Source of the DNA: Spirosoma lacussanchae
Lineage (GTDB): Bacteria; Bacteroidota; Bacteroidia; Cytophagales; Spirosomataceae
DNA length: 64,000 bases
Direction: 5' to 3'
NCBI RefSeq assembly: GCF_005870035.1
Contig: NZ_SWJG01000009.1
Coordinates: 1 to 64,000, forward strand
Position 1 is the first letter of the stretch. The number at the start of each line of letters is the position of its first letter. Both the position numbers and the translations under genes were made by a program. The notes beneath the pieces are model-generated. The model saw only the letters and a list, made by a program, of their open reading frames with translations. It made no database searches and was not told where the DNA came from. Shown piece by piece: positions 33,095 through 41,155 of the stretch.

Positions 33095-34687
33095 TTACAG
33101 TGAGCTGGAATCAGAGAGCCGCTGGGGTTGGTTGACCGGCAGGATCAGAATAAACCGCGTGCCCTCGTTGGGGCGGCTCCGGGCCGAGATCAGGCCGTTA
33201 TGTTTGTCGATGTTCTTTTTGGCAATGGCCAGCCCGATGCCCGTGCCTTCGTAGCTGGTGCGGCTGTGGAGTCGCTGAAAAATAACAAAGATCCGGTCGA
33301 GGAATTTCTCGTCGAAGCCGATGCCGTTATCCTGTACCACAAGTCGGCAGAACGGACCCTCATCGGCGGGGTCGCCATCGATGGCTTTCCGGTCGATGCG
33401 CTCGCCGAAGATGCTGATGACGGGCGGCTGATCGGGCTGCGAAAACTTAAGCGCATTGCTGATCAGGTTCTGGAAAACCTGCCGGATGCGGGTCGGTATG
33501 ACATCCAGAACGGGGAGGGGCGCCACCGTAACGAGCGCCGACCGGCGGCTGATCACATCGTCGAAGTCGAGCAACAGGTCGTCGAGCAGGTCGTTGAGGT
33601 CGGTTGGCTGAAACGGTTCGGGCGCCGACAGCTGCGAGTACGCCAGCAGGTCGTTGATCAGCGCCGACATCCGCGCCGACGACCGGATGGAGCGGTCGAG
33701 GTACGAAACCGCTTCGTCGTTGTCTTTGAGGTATTTCTCTTTGATCGTATCGTTGAGGAGCTGAATTTTTCGGAGCGGCTCTTTCAGGTCATGCGACACC
33801 ACCCACGTAAACTGCTGCAGTTCGTGATTGGTGCGTTCCAGCTCAGCGTTCTTAAGCAGCAGCTCGTTGGTCCGGATTTCGACCTGTTGTTCGAGCAGTT
33901 CGGCAGCCTGCTTCTGGGGGTGAATGTCGGTAAACGTCCCGATCCAGCGGGTCAGCACGTCCTGTTGCCGGATCGGCAGAATGCGCAGCAGGTGGTAGCG
34001 GTAGTCGCCCGTACTGACGTTTTTGAGCCGTACCTCGCGGGTAAACTCGGTAACCGCATCGCGGCACGATTCCCAGCCGGGGCAGATGTCATCGTCGGCG
34101 TGGATGTCGGGAAAGGTGGTTGGGCTGGCCGCGTACCGGAACCAGTGTTCGTTCACGTATTCAAGTTTGCCGTCGGGGGTAATGGTAAAGGCCATCTGCG
34201 GCAGGGTCGCCAGCACGGTCTGTAGTTCCTGAACCCGGTCCGCCAGCTCTTCCTGGGCGCGCTTGCGAACGTCGACTTCTTTGCGGAGCGAATCCTGAAT
34301 GGTGCGTAGCTCCTGCTGCTGTTCGTACAGCTTCCGAAGGGTCTTTACTTTCAGCACCAGAATATCCGGGTCGACGGGTTTGGTCAGGTAGTCGACGCCC
34401 CCGGCGGTATAGCCTTTGGTGATAAACCGCTTCTCGGTGTTGACCGCCGACAGAAAAATGATGGAGGTGTCGCGGGCTTTGCTAAAACCGGCAATGGCAT
34501 TGGCCACCTCGAAGCCGTCCATCCCTGGCATCTGAACGTCGAGGATGATGACAGAGTAGGCGTTCTTAAGCACTTTCTTCAGGGCTTCTTCCCCCGAACC
34601 GGCTGTATCGACCGAAAAACGATGCAGTTCGAGAATCTTCTTGAGGGGAAGAATATTTTCTGGCCTGTCATCAACAATGAGAATCAT
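33095..34687 (-). CDS. Receiver-PAS-histidine kinase
   Basis: The 530-residue soluble protein starts with a receiver domain (residues 1-125, phospho-Asp in IILDVQMPGMDG, Lys in YLTKPVDPD). A coiled coil, a PAS domain (about 160-270, AFTITPDGKLEYVNEHWFRY), HisKA with the phospho-His in WVSHDLKEPLRK (near 298) and HATPase with IQDNGIGFDEKF-type and GTGIGLAIAKK motifs follow. It would be activated by another kinase through its N-terminal receiver or by a signal at the PAS domain. It is the first gene of the minus-strand signalling operon that runs to the CheB gene. Confidence 0.93.
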   Translation of the reverse strand: MILIVDDRPENILPLKKILELHRFSVDTAGSGEEALKKVLKNAYSVIILDVQMPGMDGFEVANAIAGFSKARDTSIIFLSAVNTEKRFITKGYTAGGVDYLTKPVDPDILVLKVKTLRKLYEQQQELRTIQDSLRKEVDVRKRAQEELADRVQELQTVLATLPQMAFTITPDGKLEYVNEHWFRYAASPTTFPDIHADDDICPGWESCRDAVTEFTREVRLKNVSTGDYRYHLLRILPIRQQDVLTRWIGTFTDIHPQKQAAELLEQQVEIRTNELLLKNAELERTNHELQQFTWVVSHDLKEPLRKIQLLNDTIKEKYLKDNDEAVSYLDRSIRSSARMSALINDLLAYSQLSAPEPFQPTDLNDLLDDLLLDFDDVISRRSALVTVAPLPVLDVIPTRIRQVFQNLISNALKFSQPDQPPVISIFGERIDRKAIDGDPADEGPFCRLVVQDNGIGFDEKFLDRIFVIFQRLHSRTSYEGTGIGLAIAKKNIDKHNGLISARSRPNEGTRFILILPVNQPQRLSDSSSL

Positions 34688-35006
34688 GTAAAAGCTACTA
34701 GTTAGAACGAGGATATCGAAGGCGTTTAGTCATTACGTTACGGTGTATACGGTAGGTAAGTCCAGACGGCTTATATCCAACTGATCTACTAAAGAGCCAA
34801 TTGAACCGAATGCGGCTGTGTAATTCCGGCGTGAAGATAAATGCCAAAGTCAGGTGCTTCCAAATCGGTAGCCCATATAGACCTAAACCACATTGGTAAG
34901 GTTTTGATTAATAAAGTACCAGGTTCCAGCCATGGAGGACTGGTTTTTCCAGGACACTGGCTGCCGACAGGAGCTGACCGTGTTCGTGACTAACTGGTAA
35001 TCGGGT
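34688..35006. other. Intergenic region, no gene seen
   Basis: This 319-base stretch lies between the kinase operon start and the end of the ABC permease gene, both on the minus strand. It must hold the kinase operon promoter and probably the permease terminator. I found no clear consensus promoter, strong hairpin or reading frame of interest. A single half-site resembling TTACGTT occurs near 34732 without its partner. Confidence 0.6.
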
Positions 35007-36248
35007 TTACTTGGCCCGGATGGCGATAACGGGGTCCATACGGGCAGCCGAAAATGCCGGAATGATGCCGGACAGAATCCCGATCACGCTCGATACGCCC
35101 AGGCCGAGAATGATGTTGCCGGCCGTCAGCTCAAGGTCCAGGCTGCCCAGATTCACGAAGGAAAGCAGATATACGAAGAAAATTCCCGCCAGTCCGCCCA
35201 CCAGACTCAGCAGCACGGCTTCGAACAGAAATTGGAAGAGGATAAAGTAGTTCTTGGCGCCCAGCGATTTCTGAATGCCGATGATGTTGGTCCGCTCCCG
35301 TACGCTGACGAACATAATGTTGGCAATGCCGAACCCGCCAATCAGGATCGAGAATCCGCCAATGACCCAGCCCGCTACGGTCAGCACGCCAAAAATGCCG
35401 CCAATCGCCTGGGCCAGCGCTTCGGGCCGGTTGATGGCGAAGTTATCATCCTGAGTAGGCCGCACACCCCGGCGGGTACGCATCAGCCCCCGAATTTCGC
35501 TCTCCAGTTCAAGCAACCCCTGGTCGTCGTCGTATCCTTTGACGGCTATGCTGATACTCGGGTTGATGGAGTGGAACATCTTGGCAAACGCACCGATCGG
35601 AATCAGGCATTTGATATCGGGATTGCCCCCCACGTTGAGGATACTTTCCCCTTTACGCTCCTGAACCCCGATGACTACGTAGTTGAGTCCATTCAGTTTG
35701 AAGGACTGACCAACCGGCTCCTGACCTGGAAACAGATTGTCGGCCACGTCGGACCCGATGATGGCTACGTTGCGGGCGTTGTCTATCTCCTGCTGGGTGA
35801 AATAACGGCCCTGTTCGATGGGGACGTCCGAGATCTTGTTATAGTCGAAGGTGGTGCCCTGAATCAGGGACGACATGCTGTTATTTCCCTGCTTTATCGT
35901 TACGCGTCCCTTGAAGTCGAGCGCTACAACGGCCTGGGCGGTTTCGAGTCGCTCGGCCAGGAATTTGTATTCGTTCATGCTCGGCTCGGGCCGCTGGAAA
36001 TACTTCCACCACTGATACTCGCCCCCGAACGACCACGGCCATTTTTCTATGTAAACGACCTTGTCGCCGATGAACGACAGGCTGTCTTTGATGTTACGCT
36101 CCAGCGAGTCGACCAGCGTAAAAACGGCAATGATGGCAAATATGCCAATCGTAACGCCCAGCAGAGAGAGGGTGGTACGAAGCAGATTCGAGCGTAGCGC
36201 CTGCCACGCAAACCGGAAACTTTCGAACGTCTGGCGAATAAACTGCAC
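35007..36248 (-). CDS. ABC transporter permease, MacB/FtsX type
   Basis: The 413-residue protein has a first membrane helix (about 22-45, TTLSLLGVTIGIFAIIAVF), a large periplasmic MacB-PCD domain (about 50-280) and three C-terminal helices around 295, 335 and 375. This is the topology of mechanotransmitting type VII ABC systems. Such permeases use cytoplasmic ATP hydrolysis to move periplasmic substrates or regulate envelope enzymes rather than transport across the inner membrane. Its ATPase and adaptor genes are not adjacent, so it is an orphan here. Family motifs GIRKSLGAK-like (GIQKSLGAKNYFILFQFL) and GIIPAFSAARMDPVIAIR support the call. Confidence 0.92.
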   Translation of the reverse strand: MQFIRQTFESFRFAWQALRSNLLRTTLSLLGVTIGIFAIIAVFTLVDSLERNIKDSLSFIGDKVVYIEKWPWSFGGEYQWWKYFQRPEPSMNEYKFLAERLETAQAVVALDFKGRVTIKQGNNSMSSLIQGTTFDYNKISDVPIEQGRYFTQQEIDNARNVAIIGSDVADNLFPGQEPVGQSFKLNGLNYVVIGVQERKGESILNVGGNPDIKCLIPIGAFAKMFHSINPSISIAVKGYDDDQGLLELESEIRGLMRTRRGVRPTQDDNFAINRPEALAQAIGGIFGVLTVAGWVIGGFSILIGGFGIANIMFVSVRERTNIIGIQKSLGAKNYFILFQFLFEAVLLSLVGGLAGIFFVYLLSFVNLGSLDLELTAGNIILGLGVSSVIGILSGIIPAFSAARMDPVIAIRAK

Positions 36249-36505
36249 GTTGTATAAAGGACAAACCGCCGGAGCGGGCCGGGTGGAAAAACGAGTGTAT
36301 GAATATACGGCGTCTTTAGCCGACTACCAACGGTTTTCGGACGGATGCGCAGCCTGGGCGGATAAGTGGTTGGTGAAACGTTCCTGACCAGCTTCATGCT
36401 ACAGGCAAACGCTGTTGGCTATGAGCCAGGGCGGGGTTTGGTTTCTACCGATTCTGTGATTTCTTTTGTTATTGTCCCAATACGCTCATACAACCTGTTG
36501 GCTCC

Positions 36506-38308
36506 ATGATAAAACGTATCCTACCCCATGCTCTACTGCTGGCTGCATCGCTGGCGGCCTGTAAGACCCAGTCGCCCGGTACGACTGCATCGACAACCCG
36601 TATTCAGGAAAGCCAGGGCGTTTACCAGTACCGCGACGAAGACCCATCCGTAAAGCCGTTCTATTCGGACCGGCAGGGCGTAATCGGGCGTAACGGCATG
36701 GTGGCGTCGGCGCATCCCGAAGCGTCGGCGGTCGGGCTGGCTATTTTGCAGGCGGGGGGCAACGCGGTCGACGCAGCCGTGGCGGTGCAGTTTGCGCTGG
36801 CGGTCGTGTATCCGGGTGCGGGTAACATTGGCGGGGGCGGCTTCATGGTTTACCGCGACCGCGACGGCAAGGCCTACACGCTCGACTATCGCGAAAAAGC
36901 GCCGGGCCAGGCCACGCAGAATATGTACCTCGACTCGCTCGGTAACGTACGGGCGGGGCTGAGCATCAGTGGTCACCTGGCCAGCGGGGTGCCGGGCTCG
37001 GTAGATGGGATGGTCGAAGCCCACAAACGCTTCGGCAAACTGTCGTGGACGCAGGTGCTCCAGCCAGCTATTGATCTGGCGGCCCGGGGGTTCGCGCTCA
37101 CCGAACGCGATGCGCTGGGGCTCAACCGGATCAAAAATGACCTGAACCGAATCAATCCCGGCAAGCCTTATTTCCTGAAAAGCACCGTTCCGGCCGATAC
37201 CCTTACCTGGCACAAAGGGGACCGGCTGGTGCAGACGGATCTGGCCAGAACCCTGCAACGCATACAGGCACAGGGGCGGGCGGGCTTCTACGAAGGCGAA
37301 ACGGCCCGGCTGGTTGCCGAAGAGATGCAGCGCGGGGGCGGCCTGATTACCGAAGCCGATCTGAGCAACTACCATTCGGTCTGGCGCGAGCCCATCAAGG
37401 CGGCCTACAAACAGTATACGGTTATCACCATGCCCCCTACGTCGAGCGGTGGGGTAGCGCTGGTGCAGCTGATGCGGTTTACGGAACCGTTTCCATTGCG
37501 TCGGTGGGGCTGGAACCGCGACAGTACGGTACAGGTGATGATCGAAGCCGAACGGCGCGTCTATGCCGACCGGGCCAAATTTCTGGGTGATCCTGATTTC
37601 ATAAAAGTGCCAACCCAGCAACTGATGAGTCCTGACTACCTGCGCAGCCGCTGGATCGACTTCTCGTTTGCCAAAGCCACCGACAGCCAAGCCGTACGGG
37701 GCGGCACGATTCCGGGCTACGAGAGCCTCGAAACTACCCACTTCTCGGTCGTCGATAAAGACGGCAATGCGGTCAGCATCACAACGACCCTGAACGGGGG
37801 CTATGGCAGTCGCGTAGTCGTGGGAGGAGCCGGCTTCTTCCTGAACAACGAGATGGACGATTTCAGCGTAAAGCCCGGCGTTCCCAACATGTTCGGGCTG
37901 ATCGGGAATCAGGCCAACGCCATTGCACCCAACAAGCGGATGCTGTCGAGCATGACGCCCACTATTCTGGAAAAAGACGGTAAACTGTTTATGGTTGTCG
38001 GTACGCCCGGCGGATCTACCATCATTACGTCGGTCTATCAGACCATCCTGAACGTGATCGAGCATGGTATGACCATGCAGCAGGCGGTCAACGCCCTGAA
38101 ATTCCATCATCAGTGGCTCCCCGATAAAACGACATTCGAGAACGGCGCTTTTTCTGAAACGACCGTTCAGTCGCTACAAAACCGGGGTTACGTGCTCGAA
38201 CGAATGACCAACACCCTCGGACGCATGGACTGCGTGCTGATTCGGCCCGACGGCAGCTACGAAGGGGCATCGGACCCCCGCGCCGACAACACCGCCCGCG
38301 GCTACTGA
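36506..38308 (+). CDS. ggt: Gamma-glutamyltransferase
   Basis: The 600-residue precursor carries a lipoprotein-like signal (LLLAASLAAC, Cys at residue 19). It is self-cleaving at the nucleophile Thr in ETTHFSVVDKDGNAVSIT (near residue 410), which becomes the N-terminus of the small subunit. Other family blocks are GGNAVDAAVAVQFALAVVYPGAGNIGGGGFMVY, DYREKAP, SGHLASGVPGSVDGM and GTPGGSTIITSVYQTILNV. It would hydrolyse or transfer the gamma-glutamyl group of glutathione in the periplasm. It ends 5 bases before the inverted heptamer element at 38313. Confidence 0.95.
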   Translation: MIKRILPHALLLAASLAACKTQSPGTTASTTRIQESQGVYQYRDEDPSVKPFYSDRQGVIGRNGMVASAHPEASAVGLAILQAGGNAVDAAVAVQFALAVVYPGAGNIGGGGFMVYRDRDGKAYTLDYREKAPGQATQNMYLDSLGNVRAGLSISGHLASGVPGSVDGMVEAHKRFGKLSWTQVLQPAIDLAARGFALTERDALGLNRIKNDLNRINPGKPYFLKSTVPADTLTWHKGDRLVQTDLARTLQRIQAQGRAGFYEGETARLVAEEMQRGGGLITEADLSNYHSVWREPIKAAYKQYTVITMPPTSSGGVALVQLMRFTEPFPLRRWGWNRDSTVQVMIEAERRVYADRAKFLGDPDFIKVPTQQLMSPDYLRSRWIDFSFAKATDSQAVRGGTIPGYESLETTHFSVVDKDGNAVSITTTLNGGYGSRVVVGGAGFFLNNEMDDFSVKPGVPNMFGLIGNQANAIAPNKRMLSSMTPTILEKDGKLFMVVGTPGGSTIITSVYQTILNVIEHGMTMQQAVNALKFHHQWLPDKTTFENGAFSETTVQSLQNRGYVLERMTNTLGRMDCVLIRPDGSYEGASDPRADNTARGY

Positions 38309-38312
38309 TTTT

Positions 38313-38406
38313 AATGATGAGTGATGAACGATGAGCGATGAGTGGGGGAGTTACCCGTGTCCGTGGGGACACGGGTGCCTACGATGATCATTCATCACTC
38401 ATCATT
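38313..38406. repeat. Inverted heptamer element with inner hairpin, no gene inside
   Basis: AATGATGAGTGATGA at 38313-38327 is perfectly inverted at 38392-38406. The left arm continues as a heptamer series (ATGAACG, ATGAGCG, ATGAGTG). Between the arms is a 10-bp hairpin, ACCCGTGTCC-GTGG-GGACACGGGT (38353-38376). It fills the gap between the convergent ggt and DUF4142 genes and could terminate both. The arm heptamer (TGARYGA) is that of the arrays flanking the gene at 14841. Confidence 0.85.
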
Positions 38407-38407
38407 A

Positions 38408-39019
38408 TTAACGTTTCGCTTTTTCGGCTTCGGTCATGAGGTCGTCGGCGTGGGCGGAGATGGTTAGGGCGAGGTTTTTAACTGTCGGACTGCTGGCGTT
38501 CTGGTTGAGGTTCTTGGTTTTGCTAACCAGCTGATCGTACAGGTCGGCCAGGTAGCGCAGGTAGCGCTTATCGAAATCAGCACCGGCTTTCTCACCCCGC
38601 AGCGCATTGACCATCGATTCGCTATCCGTCGATAACGTTTGAGGCAGCACAATGGCGTAGGTCCGGGCCACGCTGTCGAGGCTGGCCTTGTGCCGACGTT
38701 CCTGATCGACCGACCGCTGGGCCAGGGCTTTCACGGTTGGATCGGTAGTCCGTTCCAGCGCCAGTTCGCTGAGCGTACGGGCCGTCTGGCTGGCGTTTGC
38801 GACGGTTCCCATAAATTCAGCTACGTCTTTGGCATTGGCTTTAGAGTCGGCGGGCAAACGCGACTCCTGATCGGGCGTTACTTGTTCGATCAGACTATCG
38901 TTAGTTGCTTCGGCCACTTTTGTACTGTCTTTTCGGGCCGAGCAGCTCCCCAGCCACAGGGGCGTCGCTGTGAGCAGCAGACAGGCCAGTCTTCGCAGGT
39001 CGTGGTTACTCCAGTACAT
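38408..39019 (-). CDS. DUF4142 lipoprotein, copy 2
   Basis: A lipoprotein signal (LLLTATPLWLGSC) is followed by a helical, ferritin-like DUF4142 domain. It shows the family pattern AEFMGTVANASQTARTLSELALERTTDPTVKALAQRSVDQERRHKASL and ends KNLALTISAHADDLM. The role is unknown; members are periplasmic and abundant in Bacteroidota. It is the paralogue of the preceding gene, whose end it overlaps by 14 bases, so both come from one transcript. The ATG at 39019 is preferred because it directly precedes the signal peptide. Confidence 0.87.
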   Translation of the reverse strand: MYWSNHDLRRLACLLLTATPLWLGSCSARKDSTKVAEATNDSLIEQVTPDQESRLPADSKANAKDVAEFMGTVANASQTARTLSELALERTTDPTVKALAQRSVDQERRHKASLDSVARTYAIVLPQTLSTDSESMVNALRGEKAGADFDKRYLRYLADLYDQLVSKTKNLNQNASSPTVKNLALTISAHADDLMTEAEKAKR

Positions 39020-39593
39020 TTTTGAGCTGTTTGGCCTGGTCCTTATGCTTCTCGTCGTTAGTCTGTACCTTTTTGGCAAGCTCCTTTACCGCGTCGTTGG
39101 GAGCGTTATCGTCAAGATCATCGGCTATATCGAGGGCCTTATCGTTGACCTTGGCCATCTCGGAGAGGTAGTCGATGTCGAAAGCAGTACCTGCCTGAGC
39201 ATCCTGTAGGTCATCGATTCGGCTCTTACCCTCCCGGGCCATAGTCGTCGGCAGGGTGACGTTCAGCTGACGGGCCAGCGCCCGCAGATCCCGTTCCGAC
39301 TGCTGATGTTCGTTCATGGCCTGCTGGGCCAGCGCCTTAACCTGCGGATTGGTGGCTCGCTGAAACGCAACCTTGCTCAGCTCGTACTCGGTCATGCTCA
39401 TACTGGCCAGATCGACGAGGCTTTTGGAGACGTCTTTTGCCTTGTCTTTATCGTCGTCGCTGATGGCAATTGCCTGCTTATCGATTCGTTCTTCGTTGAC
39501 CTTATTGGCTTTGCTGGTACTGTCGTCGGATGCGCAGCCTGCGTTTATCAAAAAACCTGCCAGGAGTGCGGCAGACATAAGCGTTGGTTTCAT
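39006..39593 (-). CDS. DUF4142 lipoprotein, copy 1
   Basis: The 195-residue protein begins with a lipoprotein signal (SAALLAGFLINAGC). It then carries the DUF4142 four-helix pattern: DLASMSMTEYELSKVAFQRATNPQVKALAQQAMNEHQQSERDLRALARQLN, followed by VKELAKKVQTNDEKHKDQAKQL. The conserved spacing of the two EH-containing helices is shared with the downstream paralogue, indicating a tandem duplication. No metal site or enzyme motif can be asserted. The start at 39593 gives a clean signal peptide; an upstream in-frame start at 39635 would bury it. Confidence 0.88.
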   Translation of the reverse strand: MKPTLMSAALLAGFLINAGCASDDSTSKANKVNEERIDKQAIAISDDDKDKAKDVSKSLVDLASMSMTEYELSKVAFQRATNPQVKALAQQAMNEHQQSERDLRALARQLNVTLPTTMAREGKSRIDDLQDAQAGTAFDIDYLSEMAKVNDKALDIADDLDDNAPNDAVKELAKKVQTNDEKHKDQAKQLKNVLE

Positions 39594-39779
39594 AGCGTTT
39601 ATGGATTTTCTACCTAACAGAACCCGATTGGTCAACGCTTGTTTGGTTTCAAGGCATCATGCCACCCGCCAGTCAACCTTCCATCTACTGGTTTAGCGGT
39701 CGGGTCGTAAGTCGGCTAAAGTCATACGCTCGGTAACCCCAGCAGTCGGCGCACCGTCAGAGTACGGTACGATGGCTGC

Positions 39780-40249
39780 CTGCTAAACAACCTCTTTCCC
39801 ATACTGGTCCGCATCAAAGAACCATACGAAGTAGATACCCAACGCTGGCGCACGGAGCGCGGCTGGACGAAGCTATCGGAGCCATCCCGGTTGCTGGGAA
39901 GCATGTGTTCAACAGTCACGCGCAAACGGTCAACGCGCTGATGGGCCGGACGGGCGGCTTATTCGAGGGGCCTTTTCATCGGGAGTGGGTCGATCAGGAT
40001 ACGTACTTCAGTCAGCTCGTTTTTTATATGCACAGCAACCCCCTAAAGCACGGCTTTGTGTCAGACTTCACAACCTATCCACACTCCTCTTATCAGTCGC
40101 ATCTGTTAACAAAACCAACCCTGCTAAAGCGCCAGTTTATACTCGACTGGTTCGATGGGCACCCGTCATACATCGACTTCCACGCCGGTATGACCCGCGA
40201 AACGCTTTCACTCGCTCACGCCACCACGATCAGGATCTGCGGCCACTGA
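39780..40249 (+). pseudogene. Frameshifted, 5'-truncated REP-associated tyrosine transposase (Y1_Tnp/RAYT) remnant
   Basis: Two frames together give the second half of an IS200/REP-type transposase. Frame one (39780 to about 39905) reads NNLFPILVRIKEPYEVD...LSEPSRLLGS. Frame two (39905-40249) continues with FNSHAQTVNALMGRTGGLFEGPFHREW, YMHSNPLKHGFVSD and PHSSYQSHLLTKPT. These correspond to the family's N-H-x-H-F-L-I-R-I, RTGSLFQ.xFKR and YIHLNPVKHGLV blocks. The catalytic HUH motif is degraded (NNLF) and the N-terminal part is missing, so it is inactive. The downstream frame has only a GTG start. RAYTs normally mobilise REP palindromes. Confidence 0.82.
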
Positions 40250-40258
40250 TCGGGTGGG

Positions 40259-41155
40259 TTAAGCCGACAGCAGGGTTAGCCAGGCTTCGCGGACGTTGTT
40301 CTGGGCGAGAAGTTGTCTGGCGCGGAGGTGAAGCAGGTCGGGCAGGTACTGGCAACCGGTTCGGGCTTCGTTGAAAAGCTCGGTCAGCGTGCCCGACAGG
40401 CGATATTCGTTGACCTCGTCGGGCGTGGGCAGGCTGAGCACACTACCCAATTTGCCGAGATCATTACCGGTCAGAATAGCACTGTTTCGTACGGCGGCTG
40501 GCAACTGATCGATACCAATGCCCATCTGCGGACGACTTACCTCAAAGAGGGCATCGCCCTGCGCCCGAACATACCAGTCGCCCCCCAGCCGGCCGACGAG
40601 ATCCATCCGGTGTGGGTCAACGGCGCCTGATGCGCTCAAAAAGCCGTCCTGTACGTGGGCCAGCACGACCTCGCAAATGACCAGCGTACCGGCGCCCGGC
40701 CCATCGGCATCGTTATCCGGGCCGACGGGCAGCAGTTGCCGTACGACGCACTCGAACGATACCGGCGACTCGGCCACGCGCGGTGGCCGGACCCGTTCGG
40801 AGGGGGCTTCCGTAAAACCTGCCTTGGTGAACTCGCTGACGTGTCGGTCAAACTCGGCACTGGCCAGCGACGTCTGCTCGACCATAGCATGACTGACCAT
40901 GTTGATAACCACCTCGGGCACCTCCTCAACGTTGAGCAGCGTATGTTTTTTGTGGCCGTGTCGGTTACGACTGGGCGAAAATACCAGTATGGGTGGGTTG
41001 AAACCGAATACGTTGAAGAAGCTATACGGCGCCAGGTTCACATGGCCATCGGCACTGATTGTACTGACAAACGCAATCGGACGCGGAGCTACGGCACTGT
41101 TCAGGAGCCGGTAGAACTCGTGGGGTTTGAGATCGGCGGGGTTAATGGTGGTCAT
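40259..41155 (-). CDS. Flavin reductase family protein
   Basis: The 298-residue protein has the flavin reductase-like fold: PRPIAFVSTISADGHVNLAPYSFFNVFGFNPPILVFSPS near the N-terminus, then TLLNVEEVPEVVINMVSHAMVEQTSLAS. It would reduce free FMN or FAD, or bind flavin, for a partner oxygenase. A C-terminal extension of about 90 residues is unusual for the short reductases, but occurs in Bacteroidota members. The start at 41155 overlaps the fahA stop by 14 bases, placing it in the tyrosine-degradation operon. The family does not dictate a role in that pathway, so this is suggested only by position. Confidence 0.87.
   Translation of the reverse strand: MTTINPADLKPHEFYRLLNSAVAPRPIAFVSTISADGHVNLAPYSFFNVFGFNPPILVFSPSRNRHGHKKHTLLNVEEVPEVVINMVSHAMVEQTSLASAEFDRHVSEFTKAGFTEAPSERVRPPRVAESPVSFECVVRQLLPVGPDNDADGPGAGTLVICEVVLAHVQDGFLSASGAVDPHRMDLVGRLGGDWYVRAQGDALFEVSRPQMGIGIDQLPAAVRNSAILTGNDLGKLGSVLSLPTPDEVNEYRLSGTLTELFNEARTGCQYLPDLLHLRARQLLAQNNVREAWLTLLSA

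Noticed and set aside
33128..34225. 365-residue plus-strand frame opposite the PAS histidine kinase
   Set aside because: The opposite strand has a complete receiver-PAS-kinase architecture; the plus frame has no domain pattern.
27502..34687. A chemotaxis operon for motility
   Set aside because: No receptor, CheA, CheW, flagellar or gliding gene is in the window; only CheR and CheB domains are.
36533..38110. 525-residue reading frame on the minus strand opposite ggt
   Set aside because: It mirrors the GGT reading frame and has no recognisable domain; it reflects codon use of the real gene.
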